From Vibrio plantisponsor (lineage in GTDB: Bacteria > Pseudomonadota > Gammaproteobacteria > Enterobacterales > Vibrionaceae): 64,000 bases of DNA. A model generated the notes under the pieces. The model was not told the origin of the DNA. It made no database searches and saw nothing but the letters and a program-made list of their open reading frames with translations. A program made the position numbers and the translations under genes. The stretch covers positions 434,001-498,000 of the forward strand of contig NZ_JABEQC010000001.1 in the NCBI RefSeq assembly GCF_013041605.1. Direction: 5' to 3'. Below, piece after piece: positions 53,707 through 63,118 of this stretch (positions are counted from its first letter, which is position 1; every line of letters begins with the position of its first letter).

Positions 53707-54176
53707 ACTACTACACCTACTATAAAAGCCCGCATGGACAGATGACGATACAAGCCAATGATACAGGCTTGCTCGGCGTTTGGTTTGAAATACAGACCAC
53801 ACAGCCGCAGGAGCTGGGCGCATACAGCGATGATCATGCTATTTTGAATCAAGCTAAGATTCAGCTAGAGGAATATTTTTCAGGCCGTCGCACTCAGTTT
53901 GACTTACCACTGGCAGCAAAAGGTACCGATTTTCAGCAGTCGGTTTGGCAAGCGCTCTGCAAAATTCCTTACGGAGAGACTTGGAGCTACCAGCAACTCG
54001 CGGATGAAATTGGTAATCCTAATGCGGTGAGGGCAGTCGGTTTAGCCAATGGCAAAAACCCTATTTCGGTCATCGTTCCGTGTCATCGCGTAATTGGTAA
54101 GAACGGTAAACTAACAGGCTATGCTGGTGGCGTTGAAACCAAGGAAAAATTGTTGCAGTTAGAACGATCCAAATAA
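53703..54176 (+). CDS. ogt: Methylated-DNA-protein cysteine methyltransferase
   Basis: A 157-residue suicide repair protein that takes the methyl from O6-methylguanine to its cysteine. The active motif PCHRVIG (about 128-134), the arginine-finger helix ADEIGNPNAVRAVGLANGKN and the final LLQLE are complete. The start ATG lies inside the stop of the fusion gene (ATGA), so both are made together as an alkylation-damage operon. Confidence 0.95.
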   Translation: MNYYTYYKSPHGQMTIQANDTGLLGVWFEIQTTQPQELGAYSDDHAILNQAKIQLEEYFSGRRTQFDLPLAAKGTDFQQSVWQALCKIPYGETWSYQQLADEIGNPNAVRAVGLANGKNPISVIVPCHRVIGKNGKLTGYAGGVETKEKLLQLERSK

Positions 54177-54216
54177 CAAGGTGTTCTAACTGCCACAGCG
54201 AAGTTCTTTCATTCGT

Positions 54217-55677
54217 TCAGAAGAAAATATTGAACAGCGAATGGTTAAGCATTAGATGCAAAGTAATACTCGCTGCATAACCTAAGATGATGACAGGTGC
54301 CCATTTCAAATGACCAAAGAAGGTATATTGACCATGGGCCGCCCCCATCAGAGCCACGCCAGCCGCAGAGCCAATAGAGAGCAAACTACCACCGACACCA
54401 GCGGTTAACGTCACTAGTAACCAGTTGCCCAGTGACATATAGGGCTCCATCGAAAGCACAGCGAACATCACAGGGATGTTATCTATGATCGAAGAGAGAA
54501 CACCCACAGTTATATTGGCCCACATAGGATCCCACTGGGTATAAATCACTTCTGAAATCATGGTGAGATAGCCCAATAGACTCAGGCCGCCGACACACAT
54601 GACGACCCCGTAGAAAAACAACAGCGTATCCCATTCTGCTTGTGAAATTCGTCTGAATACGTCAAAAGGCACTACCGAACCAATTCGTTTGAGTGCTGCT
54701 TCATCGTTGTTGGCGATTGCCTTAGCGGTTTTCTTCGCCAGAGAACCAGCCAAAGTTTTACGCAAGAAATAGCCGAAAAATTGCAGGTAAGCTAAGCCCA
54801 TCATCATCCCCATCACTGGTGGGAAGTGGAATAAACTGTGGAAGCTGACCGCTGTGGCAATGGTAAGAACGAACAACAGTATGATGCGTCTAGCTCCCCG
54901 TTTTAACTCAACATGTTCATTGACGGTGTCGGGTGTCTCTTTAGGGACGAAGAAAGACATGATTAACGCTGGAACCATGTAGTTGACGATTGAAGGCAGA
55001 AACAGATTTAAGAATTGAGAGAAATTGACGTGCCCTGCCTGCCACACCATTAATGTGGTGATATCGCCAAAAGGGCTGAATGCGCCGCCAGCGTTTGCAG
55101 CGACAACAATGTTAATACAGGCGATATTGACAAATTGGCGATGATTTCCTCCCACTTTCAAAACCACGGCGCACATCAGAAGCGCCGTGGTCAAGTTGTC
55201 AGCAATCGGGGAGATAAAAAAGGCCAGCAAACCCGTGATCCAGAATAGTGTTCGATAGTTGAACCCTTTACTGACCATCCACGCCTTCAATGCATCGAAA
55301 AGCCGACGCTCTTCCATTGCACTGATGTAAGTCATCGCGACTAAAAGGAACAGTAACAGCTCTGCGTATTCCAAAAGATTGTATTCGAGCGCTTCACGAG
55401 CGATCTCAGTTGCCCCTTGTTGCTGATAAACATAGCCAATCATCGCCCAAATCAGACCCGCGGCAAGCAACACAGGCTTAGATTTTCTGAGCTTCAAATA
55501 CTCTTCTAGCGTGACCAGAATATAAGCAAATACGAAGATAATGACAGCAGCGTAGCCAAAATAGGAGTGGGTCAAATTCAAACCATGACTAGCGCCACCA
55601 GACGCCATGCTTGAGGCAGAAAATAAAAGGGTGAAAAGGGCAAATAGCCAATGGGGCAAGCAACGCATTCTTTTCAT
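54217..55677 (-). CDS. nhaD: Na+/H+ antiporter NhaD
   Basis: A 486-residue inner-membrane antiporter of the ion transporter superfamily that exchanges sodium or lithium for protons. The start at 55677 has GAGGA upstream; the frame to 55692 is rejected. About 12 hydrophobic segments are seen, with a signal-like first one, the NLTTALLMCAVVL block and GGAFSPFGDITTLMVW, both typical of NhaD first known from vibrios. Single-gene unit, convergent with ogt. Confidence 0.93.
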   Translation of the reverse strand: MKRMRCLPHWLFALFTLLFSASSMASGGASHGLNLTHSYFGYAAVIIFVFAYILVTLEEYLKLRKSKPVLLAAGLIWAMIGYVYQQQGATEIAREALEYNLLEYAELLLFLLVAMTYISAMEERRLFDALKAWMVSKGFNYRTLFWITGLLAFFISPIADNLTTALLMCAVVLKVGGNHRQFVNIACINIVVAANAGGAFSPFGDITTLMVWQAGHVNFSQFLNLFLPSIVNYMVPALIMSFFVPKETPDTVNEHVELKRGARRIILLFVLTIATAVSFHSLFHFPPVMGMMMGLAYLQFFGYFLRKTLAGSLAKKTAKAIANNDEAALKRIGSVVPFDVFRRISQAEWDTLLFFYGVVMCVGGLSLLGYLTMISEVIYTQWDPMWANITVGVLSSIIDNIPVMFAVLSMEPYMSLGNWLLVTLTAGVGGSLLSIGSAAGVALMGAAHGQYTFFGHLKWAPVIILGYAASITLHLMLNHSLFNIFF

Positions 55678-55850
55678 TATGGATCCTCGCACTTTTTTAC
55701 CGCGTTGTTGAAATGTTATGCCTCAGTGTAGAAAGGATTGTATGGCTAGAATGTGAACTCAGTAGATTCTGTTTATAGAGGTGCTTAATTAATAACCGGA
55801 GTGTGAAGTTGGGCAAATATTGATGGAATTCAGTGACGTGATAATGAAAC

Positions 55851-55870
55851 AGCCCATCGATGGATGGGCT
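55851..55870 (-). terminator. Terminator hairpin after the DASS transporter gene
   Basis: AGCCCATC, loop GATG, GATGGGCT, followed on the minus strand by GTTTCATT; moderate T-run. Confidence 0.6.
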
Positions 55871-55905
55871 GATAAGCATTGTCAGTTTAGGTCGTTAATC
55901 TGGAC

Positions 55906-57312
55906 TTACCACATGCCCAAAATTTTCCACCATGCGCCACCGACGAAGAAGAAGATCGGGATAACGATGAGTGAGAACACGAAACCAATCTTCCACCAGT
56001 TTTGTAGCGAATGGTAACCCGCACCAAACAGAATAGGAGCAGGGCCTGAAGAGTAGTGGGTGGTAGACATGTAAAGGTTACTGAAAATACCCAGAACAAT
56101 AGCCGCCAGCATTGGTGGAGCACCTGCTGAAATAGCAATGGCTAGGAATGCTGAATACATCGCGCTGATGTGTGCCATTGCACTCGCCATTAAATAGTGG
56201 CTGTAGTAGTAAACCAGCAGCAAAATCGCGATGGTAGTGACCCATCCAAAACCAGATAAAGAGCTGCTTACGTAATCGCCAAACCATTTGATAAAGCCAA
56301 GGCTGTTCAGTTGCGCAGCCATCATTACCAACACGGCAAACCAAGTAATGGTGTGCCATGCTTCTTTTTCGCCAAGCACTGCATCCCAAGTGATAGTGCG
56401 AGTGATCAGCAAGAATACTAGACCTAACAGTGCGGTTACAGTTGCGTGTAAACCTAAAGTCGGACCAAGAACCCAAAGAGTAACCATGCCTAGGAAAGTA
56501 ATGCCGACCATCCATTCCGCACGACTCATTGCGCCCATATCTGCAAGGTGCTGTTTTGCCAACGCGCGCATTTCTGGTGTTTTCTTCAGCTCTGGTGGGA
56601 ACACGTAGTACATCACCAGCGGAATCAAGAACAGACATAATGCACTTGGAACGATAGCCGCTAACGCCCATCCACCCCATGTAATTTCAACGCCTTGTTC
56701 CTTAGCAAAGTTTGCAGCAAGTGGGTTACCCGCCATAGAAGTGAGGAACATAGCACAGGTGATCGCGTTACATTGGAAGATACATTGAACAAGGAATGCA
56801 CCAATTTTGTTCTCCGTTCCTTTTTCAGGATCAGAGTCATATGCCGCTGCAACAGAACGGAAGAGAGGAGAGATGATACCGCCACAGCGAGCAGTAGTAC
56901 TCGGTGTTGCTGGAGCAAAAAGAAGATCCGTCAGGACTAAACCGTAAGCAAGACCCAGCGAGTTGTGGCCCAGCTTCGAGATAAACCAGTAACCGACACG
57001 GCGTCCGAAACCTGTGCTGATGAAGCCGCGTGAAATAAAGAATGCCGCTGCAATCATCCAAATAGTCGGGTTGGCGAAACCGCTGAGCGCGGTTTTAATC
57101 GGCAGCACACCTAAAACGGTACAAGCGACCAGTCCGATTAAAGCCATTGCACCTAAAGGCAGTGGTGCAAGTATCAGGCTAAGAACGGTTACGACGAAAA
57201 TAACCATCATTTGCCATGCGTTATCTGTTAAGCCATCTGGTACAGGAACGAACCATAAAATGACGCCGAGTAATGCCAGTAATAGCAATCTTGAGTTGGC
57301 TGAAGAAATCAT
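55906..57312 (-). CDS. DASS-family di/tricarboxylate:Na+ symporter or antiporter
   Basis: A 468-residue inner-membrane transporter with about 12 hydrophobic segments. The DASS substrate signatures are LLFAPATPSTTARCGGII (about 128-146) and HYSSGPAPILFGAGY (about 427-441), at the places of the S-N-T motifs. It is in the CitT/TtdT/YflS-like group that moves citrate, succinate or tartrate. It is divergent from a CitA/CitB-type two-component system, which likely switches it on when substrate is present. Confidence 0.9.
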   Translation of the reverse strand: MISSANSRLLLLALLGVILWFVPVPDGLTDNAWQMMVIFVVTVLSLILAPLPLGAMALIGLVACTVLGVLPIKTALSGFANPTIWMIAAAFFISRGFISTGFGRRVGYWFISKLGHNSLGLAYGLVLTDLLFAPATPSTTARCGGIISPLFRSVAAAYDSDPEKGTENKIGAFLVQCIFQCNAITCAMFLTSMAGNPLAANFAKEQGVEITWGGWALAAIVPSALCLFLIPLVMYYVFPPELKKTPEMRALAKQHLADMGAMSRAEWMVGITFLGMVTLWVLGPTLGLHATVTALLGLVFLLITRTITWDAVLGEKEAWHTITWFAVLVMMAAQLNSLGFIKWFGDYVSSSLSGFGWVTTIAILLLVYYYSHYLMASAMAHISAMYSAFLAIAISAGAPPMLAAIVLGIFSNLYMSTTHYSSGPAPILFGAGYHSLQNWWKIGFVFSLIVIPIFFFVGGAWWKILGMW

Positions 57313-57568
57313 AATTACCTCCTAAGTTTTCGCTATATATATCGCTTCAACAGAGGCATTTACTGTGTAAAATCAATTTCTAGTCATTCGTTTTTTGGTT
57401 AACTTCCAGCCTGGGTGTTGGTTCTGGTTTGCCTTGTAAACTGTTTGAAATTAGAAGTTTTAAATTCATAAAAACCATTAACTTCATTGCGGTGAGCTTG
57501 CTCGCATTTCTTATTTCAGGCTAATGCGCACGTTTGGCATTTGTTTCAGCGTCTAAGTGGAAAATACA

Positions 57569-59161
57569 ATGACAGTACGCTTTATCTCGGACACATTTAC
57601 TAAGCATTTATTCTGGTTGCTAAGTGCTGCGTTGTTACTTGTCGCAACTGGCTGGTGGATTTACAGTGCCTATCAACTGCAAGATGTGCTTACTCGCCAA
57701 ATTTCGCTCCGCGCACAAGTTCAATCTCAGCAGTTGGCCAAAATGCCGAGTTTAATTGCCGCTGTCGAGCAAAACGATTCTCAACAGGTCAGTGCGCTCA
57801 TTGAGACGTTTGATTCGGTAAGCGATGCGGATTTCATTACAGTGAGCAATCATGAGGGGATTCGATTGGCTCATCCTGTATCTGAGCGAGTTGGATTACC
57901 GGTTACGGGTGGTGATATCGATGATGCGCTTCTGCTCGGCAAATCATATCTTTCCTATGCTTCTGGTTCATTAGGACCTTCTGTTCGCTATATTTCTCCT
58001 ATTTTCAATGCTGACCAACAGATCATCGGCATGATCAAGGTTGGGTATTTACTCAATACATTAGAGATGTGGAACAGCAAACGTCTGGCGGGATTATTGA
58101 TGTTCGGTCTGTTTATCCTCGTTGTTTCTATTGGCTTAGCGGTGCGTTTCTCCACTTACGTGAAGCAGAACATGCAGCATATGGAGCCGTGGGAGCTAAA
58201 ACAGACACTGGTGACGCAACAAGGGGTATTGCAAGCAACTCACGAAGGTTTGCTTGCAGTGAACAGCGATGGTCGAGTCTATGTCGCCAATGATTCGGCC
58301 AAGAAGCTGCTCGGTATTAACCAGAGAATGTTGACGGCTAACATTGATGACTGGGTGGATGACAGCGCTTTGTTTGCTTTATCCGGTGAAGACTTTCTCG
58401 ATAGACTGGTGCGGATCAATGGTCAAAACTGCGTTATGACCCGTGTAACCATCCCTATGTCTCGCAGTGGCGAGCAAGGCGCGGTATTTAGTCTCCGTGC
58501 GTCAGAAGAGTTGCAAGCGTTATCCGAAACCCTCAGTCAGGTTGGACAATATATAGAGAGCTTAAGAGTGACTCGCCATGAGTATCAGAACAAGCTTTCT
58601 ATTCTTGCCGGACTATTGCAACTTGGTCAGTATGAGCAAGCGTTGAATGTGGTGTTAAACCAGTCAAGAGCAGATCAACAAGGGCTTGATCAACTCAAGT
58701 CGTTTGCTCAATTCCCTCAGCTTTCCGCCTTGTTGCTGGCAAAATTAATCAAAGCAAAAGAGCGCAAGATAGAGCTATTGTTGCCAAATGACGAGCATTG
58801 GCAGCAGATGCCAGGCAAACTGACTCAGGATCAGCTTTGTTCCGTGGTGGGTAACTTGTTAGATAACAGCATGGACGCCGTGCAGGGACAAAACAACGGC
58901 AGAATCGAGTTGGAAATGTGGCAGTCGTCGTTTGAGTATGGTTTGTCTGTCACAAACAACGGCACTGAGATTACCCAACCTCTGGATGATCTAACCACAT
59001 TAGGTTACACCACTAAAACGAATTCAAAAGAACACGGAATCGGGCTTTATTTAACACAATCCATCATCGAAGTCGCCAATGGACACATGGAGTTGGACAG
59101 TGACGCGCAAGCCACATCATTTACTTTGTATTTTCCCAAGAATAAGGAGGCCGAATGCTGA
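57569..59161 (+). CDS. CitA/DcuS-type sensor histidine kinase
   Basis: A 530-residue inner-membrane kinase; the ATG at 57569 is preferred over GTG 57557. Helix one (about 13-33), a periplasmic sCache/PDC domain (about 38-170, with FDSVSDADFITVSNHEGIRL), helix two (about 174-198), a cytoplasmic PAS, then the phospho-acceptor H in TRHEYQNKLSILAGLLQLG and an HATPase with NLLDNSMDAV and HGIGLYL. This family senses citrate or C4-dicarboxylates outside the cell. It overlaps its regulator gene by seven bases. Confidence 0.93.
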   Translation: MTVRFISDTFTKHLFWLLSAALLLVATGWWIYSAYQLQDVLTRQISLRAQVQSQQLAKMPSLIAAVEQNDSQQVSALIETFDSVSDADFITVSNHEGIRLAHPVSERVGLPVTGGDIDDALLLGKSYLSYASGSLGPSVRYISPIFNADQQIIGMIKVGYLLNTLEMWNSKRLAGLLMFGLFILVVSIGLAVRFSTYVKQNMQHMEPWELKQTLVTQQGVLQATHEGLLAVNSDGRVYVANDSAKKLLGINQRMLTANIDDWVDDSALFALSGEDFLDRLVRINGQNCVMTRVTIPMSRSGEQGAVFSLRASEELQALSETLSQVGQYIESLRVTRHEYQNKLSILAGLLQLGQYEQALNVVLNQSRADQQGLDQLKSFAQFPQLSALLLAKLIKAKERKIELLLPNDEHWQQMPGKLTQDQLCSVVGNLLDNSMDAVQGQNNGRIELEMWQSSFEYGLSVTNNGTEITQPLDDLTTLGYTTKTNSKEHGIGLYLTQSIIEVANGHMELDSDAQATSFTLYFPKNKEAEC

Positions 59162-59832
59162 AAGTCATGATCGTTGAAGATGACAGTGAGATCGCAGCAT
59201 TACATGCACATTTTATTGCTAAAGAGCCTTCACTGAAACTCGTTGGGATTGCCGTTTCATTTGGTATGGCAAGGGAGATGATGGAAATAGCCAAGCCAGA
59301 TTTGGTCATCGTTGACAACTATCTGCCTGACGGACGAGGTGTCGATTTGGTTTATGAGTGGCTCAAGCTGGAGCACAAACCAGAGTGTATTTTAATTACC
59401 GCCGCCAATGATGCTCAAACGGTCAACTTAGCTCATCGCTATGGAGCGTTCGATTACTTAGTGAAACCGGTCGATTACCAGCGTCTATCTATGAGCCTTA
59501 ACAAATTTATTCAGGTGCGCCAGCATTTATCTCAAGCTAATAAATTACATCAGAGTGAGTTGGATAGCTTGTTTTATCAAGCGCCAACTGCTCCTGAAGC
59601 AAACAACAGCACGGACGAGTTTACTCTGAAGCAGGTTGTTGCTCAGTTTGCTCATGCCCATGTGGAACAAACCGCCAGCAGTGTTGCTGAAATGATGAAC
59701 ATCAGTAAAAGCACGGCCCGACGCTATCTTGATAAAGCGGTTGATCGTGGTGAACTGACGGCATTTTTAGAGCATGGCAAAGTGGGCAGACCGACACGGG
59801 TCTATTGCCGACCTATTGGAATCAAGAAGTAA
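59155..59832 (+). CDS. CitB/DcuR-type response regulator
   Basis: A 225-residue protein with an N-terminal receiver (MIVEDDSEIAALHAHF; phospho-acceptor D in VIVDNYLPDGRG; K in DYLVKPVDYQ) and a C-terminal winged helix (EMMNISKSTARRYLDKAVDR). Its start lies inside the kinase stop (ATGCTGA). It should bind in 57313-57568 and activate the divergent transporter. A strong terminator follows. Confidence 0.93.
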   Translation: MLKVMIVEDDSEIAALHAHFIAKEPSLKLVGIAVSFGMAREMMEIAKPDLVIVDNYLPDGRGVDLVYEWLKLEHKPECILITAANDAQTVNLAHRYGAFDYLVKPVDYQRLSMSLNKFIQVRQHLSQANKLHQSELDSLFYQAPTAPEANNSTDEFTLKQVVAQFAHAHVEQTASSVAEMMNISKSTARRYLDKAVDRGELTAFLEHGKVGRPTRVYCRPIGIKK

Positions 59833-59870
59833 TCAGATTCTAAAAGTAATCAACATAACAATAGCCAACA

Positions 59871-59907
59871 AAAAAGCCCCAAGTGCGAGAGCAACTTGGG
59901 GCTTTTT
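59871..59907. terminator. Bidirectional Rho-independent terminator
   Basis: AAAAAGCCCCAAGT, loop, ACTTGGGGCTTTTT between the convergent response-regulator and DAACS genes. Confidence 0.92.
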
Positions 59908-59921
59908 AGATTCACATCAGC

Positions 59922-61217
59922 TTATCTATGAAGATGAACTTCTTCTTCTTTTTCGCCTGCGTGTGGGTCGTTAAATCTTTCTACATCGAGCGCGTTTTCT
60001 GATTTCGCTACGATACAGCTAACACAACAGTCGCCAGTGATGTTTACCGCAGTACGGATCATATCCAGCAGACGGTCAACACCCATGATCAGAGCAATAC
60101 CTTCCAGTGGCAGACCTACTTGGTTCAGAACCATTGCCAGCATAACCAGACCAACACCCGGAACACCCGCTGTACCGATAGAAGCCAGCGTTGCCGTCAG
60201 GATAACGGTTAGGTAATCACCCATAGTCAGGTCGATGTTGAAGGCTTGAGCGATAAACGCTGTCGCGACACCTTGCATGATTGCCGTACCGTCCATGTTG
60301 ACCGTTGCACCAAGCGGAATCGTGAAAGAAGCCACTTTGTTATCAACACCGAGTCGGTATTTTGCTGTTTCCATCGTTACTGGAATGGTTGCGTTAGATG
60401 ATGCTGTTGAGAAGGCAAACATCACTGCGTCTTCCATTTTCTTCAGGAAAGTAATTGGGCTTAAACCTGAAAAACTCTTTAGCATCACGCTGTAGGTGAC
60501 TAGCCCGTGGATGAGCAACGCAGCTGACAGTACGAGGAAGTACTCAGCAAGGTTTACAATCGCACCTAAACCAAGGCCAGTAAACAGCTTCGCCATCAGG
60601 AAGAACACACCGTAAGGGGCGATGTTCATCAGCAAAGCGACCAGTTTCATGATCACTTCGTTCAGGTCGTTGAACATTGCTGCCACACGTTCACCAGCTT
60701 CGCCAGCTGCACTGATTGCAATACCAAATAACAGTGCAAATACGATGATTTGCAGGGTTTTGCCTTCTGCCATCGAGCTGATTGGGTTGGTTGGGAACAT
60801 ATCAATGATCACTTTACCCAATGATGGCGCTTCAGTTGCAGTAAAGGTGCTCGCAGCCGTCAGATCTGCACCTGCACCTGGTTGGAATACCGTGCCCATG
60901 AACAGAGCAAGGGTAATCGCAACTGCGGTGGTAATGATGTAAAACGCGAGCGTTTTACCACCCATGCGGCCTAGTGTAGTGATGTCTTTTAGAGAGCTTG
61001 TGCCACAAACCAGTGATACGAACACTAGAGGAACTACAAGCATTTTTAAGCTGGCGATAAAGATTTTGCCACCAACTTCGAACAGTCCGTTGACGATGTA
61101 TGCGTCGACGAATGTATTGCCTTCAAACAAGGCTCGAATAATGAATCCAGTTAAAATACCAGCAACCATACCGATGATAACTCGGCTGGTTAAGGATAAC
61201 GGCTTCTTGGTATCCAT
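59922..61217 (-). CDS. DAACS-family dicarboxylate/amino acid:cation symporter
   Basis: A 431-residue inner-membrane transporter of the glutamate/aspartate type (GltP/GltT/DctA group). TAAGGAG before the ATG at 61217 decides the start. Seen are hairpin HP1 with AFSTASSNATIPVTM, helix 7 NMDGTAI, HP2 with ASIGTAGVPGVGL and helix 8 MGVDRLLDMIRTAVNITGD, whose aspartate and arginine bind the side chain of the acidic substrate. The tail carries histidines and glutamates (EKEEEVHLHR). A CRP site lies upstream. Confidence 0.92.
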   Translation of the reverse strand: MDTKKPLSLTSRVIIGMVAGILTGFIIRALFEGNTFVDAYIVNGLFEVGGKIFIASLKMLVVPLVFVSLVCGTSSLKDITTLGRMGGKTLAFYIITTAVAITLALFMGTVFQPGAGADLTAASTFTATEAPSLGKVIIDMFPTNPISSMAEGKTLQIIVFALLFGIAISAAGEAGERVAAMFNDLNEVIMKLVALLMNIAPYGVFFLMAKLFTGLGLGAIVNLAEYFLVLSAALLIHGLVTYSVMLKSFSGLSPITFLKKMEDAVMFAFSTASSNATIPVTMETAKYRLGVDNKVASFTIPLGATVNMDGTAIMQGVATAFIAQAFNIDLTMGDYLTVILTATLASIGTAGVPGVGLVMLAMVLNQVGLPLEGIALIMGVDRLLDMIRTAVNITGDCCVSCIVAKSENALDVERFNDPHAGEKEEEVHLHR

Positions 61218-61326
61218 TGAGAACACTCCTTATAGTTATGCACTTCGATAATCATTTCGAAGAGGGCGGCAGGTTATCAGCCAAGGAGCGAAATCAAAAA
61301 TCAAAAAAGGGAGTGAAATTTGCGAG

Positions 61327-61342
61327 TGTGATCACGGTCACT
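61327..61342. promoter_or_regulatory. Candidate CRP site upstream of the DAACS gene
   Basis: TGTGA-TCACGG-TCACT matches TGTGA-N6-TCACA in nine of ten core bases, about 110 bases before the start. Fits cAMP-CRP control of carboxylate or amino-acid uptake. Confidence 0.5.
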
Positions 61343-61607
61343 TCGCTGGCGGATGAAATTACTAAGATTTAACAAAAAATTAGAATTTTGAAACAATATT
61401 GTTTGCTTTTTGAGCATAAAGTGCAGTTTTTGTAAAATATATGCAATACGTTGTGTGGTATCTGGTGAGGAATTCGGCTTTTGGCTCGCGATATTGGTTG
61501 CTTAACTGAGCGAGATAATCTGCATAACTGCTTGAGTCAAATTCAATTTTTGTGAATTGAGCCGGCAAAGAGTCAAGCGAACCGAAGCCCGCTTGACGGC
61601 GTAGAGA
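61343..61607. other. Intergenic stretch with a hairpin
   Basis: About 265 bases between the CRP site and the peptidase gene. A minus-strand frame at 61380-61568 (62 codons) has no ribosome site or domain. An inverted repeat GTCAAGCG / CGCTTGAC at 61574-61599 with a short T-run may end the peptidase transcript. Confidence 0.4.
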
Positions 61608-62921
61608 CTAGAGAAGCGGTAGATTAAGGTTGGCAGCGGTTTGTTCACCCATTTTTATTAGCGTATCTAATATGTGTTCACCATCCGCACGCAGCCCATT
61701 GTGTTCATATTGATTGGTGATCCACGCTTTGCTGTTTGGAATATGCTTAAGTGTTTCGCGGCTGATATCCATCTCTACAAACATATCATCGGCGTAGACA
61801 GCACAGCTCACTGGCACTGAGTTGTTTGCGAGAATTTGCGCATCATAAAGGTTCACCCAGTCTTCTTTTTCTGCCAATAGTTGAGCGGCTTCTTTCAGTG
61901 GCTTCAAGTTGGTGTAGCTGTCAAACATCCAAGGAAATACCATTTCTCCAGTAAAGAGGAAAGGTTGCCCAGTTTGATAATTGAACTGAGGGAACTCTTG
62001 TCTGACTCGATGCGCAGACCAAAGAGAAGCAAATCCCTGACAGTAAATAGACTCATGCAAAATCGCATAAATAGGATTGGTCTGGAAATTCTGCTCCATC
62101 ATCATTGCTTGCAGAAATTCGTAACGTAGCGTCTCTTTGCCTTCAACCGTGATAAAGGCATTTTCCAATGTAAAGTAGGTAGGGATGAAGCTATCACTAA
62201 CACCGAAATTAATCCCAATTTGCTGGAACTGTTCAACGGTAAAACGCTGACCTGTGGGTAGCATAACTTCATGTGTTAACAAGTGATCGGCAATACGTTG
62301 GCAGAGCTCTTGTGCTCTAGGAAATTGAGCAAAGAATGCCGCGTTTTTGTCTTGAGTACGCTGATAAGTTGCGCGATAAACATCATCCGCATGGCGCGAA
62401 ATCGAAGGCACACCACCTGTGATGTATGAGCGCAGTAAACTTTCTGGAAAGAGCGACAGATATGTTAACGAACAGAAACCACCGAAGCTTTGACCTAATA
62501 TCGCCCACTTATCCACGTTCCACTGCTTACGAATAAATTCTGCATCGCGGACAATATTATCTGCTCTGAAATGGCTGAGATATTGCGCTTGCTGTTCAGG
62601 GCTCATTCCTGCCAGTGTCTGATGGTTAATGACACTGCTGTTTCCTGTGCCGCGTTGATCCAGAAGAAGAATGCGAAATTGCTGTAACGCACGTTTCATC
62701 CAGCCGCTGGTGGCTGTTGCTCTCGGAGAGGGAAAGCCTGGCCCACCTTGAAAATAAACAAGCCACGGCTTGTGTTGATCATCACCGCGTGCGGATGTCA
62801 CTGAGCGAGCAAACACTTCAATGGTTTGTTGGTCAGGATGCTGGTAATCAAGCGGAACAGAGAATGTATGCGGAGTGTAGAGAACTCCGTTATCGATAAA
62901 GCTATGAGCGTGTAGAGACAT
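61608..62921 (-). CDS. S33-family aminopeptidase (alpha/beta hydrolase)
   Basis: A 437-residue serine peptidase of the proline iminopeptidase type, which frees N-terminal residues from short peptides. Nucleophile motif G-Q-S-F-G-G near residue 130, LDQRGTGNSS near 83-92 and a late conserved histidine in QYEHNGLRADGEH. The oxyanion HGGPG is replaced by YFQGGPGFPSP. I start at 62921 (MSLHAHSFID); the longer frame to 62966 is less likely. No signal peptide, so it is cytoplasmic. Confidence 0.85.
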   Translation of the reverse strand: MSLHAHSFIDNGVLYTPHTFSVPLDYQHPDQQTIEVFARSVTSARGDDQHKPWLVYFQGGPGFPSPRATATSGWMKRALQQFRILLLDQRGTGNSSVINHQTLAGMSPEQQAQYLSHFRADNIVRDAEFIRKQWNVDKWAILGQSFGGFCSLTYLSLFPESLLRSYITGGVPSISRHADDVYRATYQRTQDKNAAFFAQFPRAQELCQRIADHLLTHEVMLPTGQRFTVEQFQQIGINFGVSDSFIPTYFTLENAFITVEGKETLRYEFLQAMMMEQNFQTNPIYAILHESIYCQGFASLWSAHRVRQEFPQFNYQTGQPFLFTGEMVFPWMFDSYTNLKPLKEAAQLLAEKEDWVNLYDAQILANNSVPVSCAVYADDMFVEMDISRETLKHIPNSKAWITNQYEHNGLRADGEHILDTLIKMGEQTAANLNLPLL

Positions 62922-63118
62922 GGCTGATGATTTATCCTTTGGATTTGTTTTTGCGCACCTTAGCACAACTCCATCATCGGCATAACCGCTCTCAGATACA
63001 ATTCGTATCTATTAATGAATATTGTTCAATCACCATCAGCCTAAAAAATAGCGCCAACAGGCGGCTGCCTATATTAGCGGCGCTATTGTGAAAGATTGAA
63101 CAGTTGCTGTGAATGGAA

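Noticed and set aside
61380..61568. 62-codon minus-strand frame downstream of the peptidase gene
   Set aside because: No ribosome site and no recognisable domain; overlaps the regulatory region of the DAACS gene.
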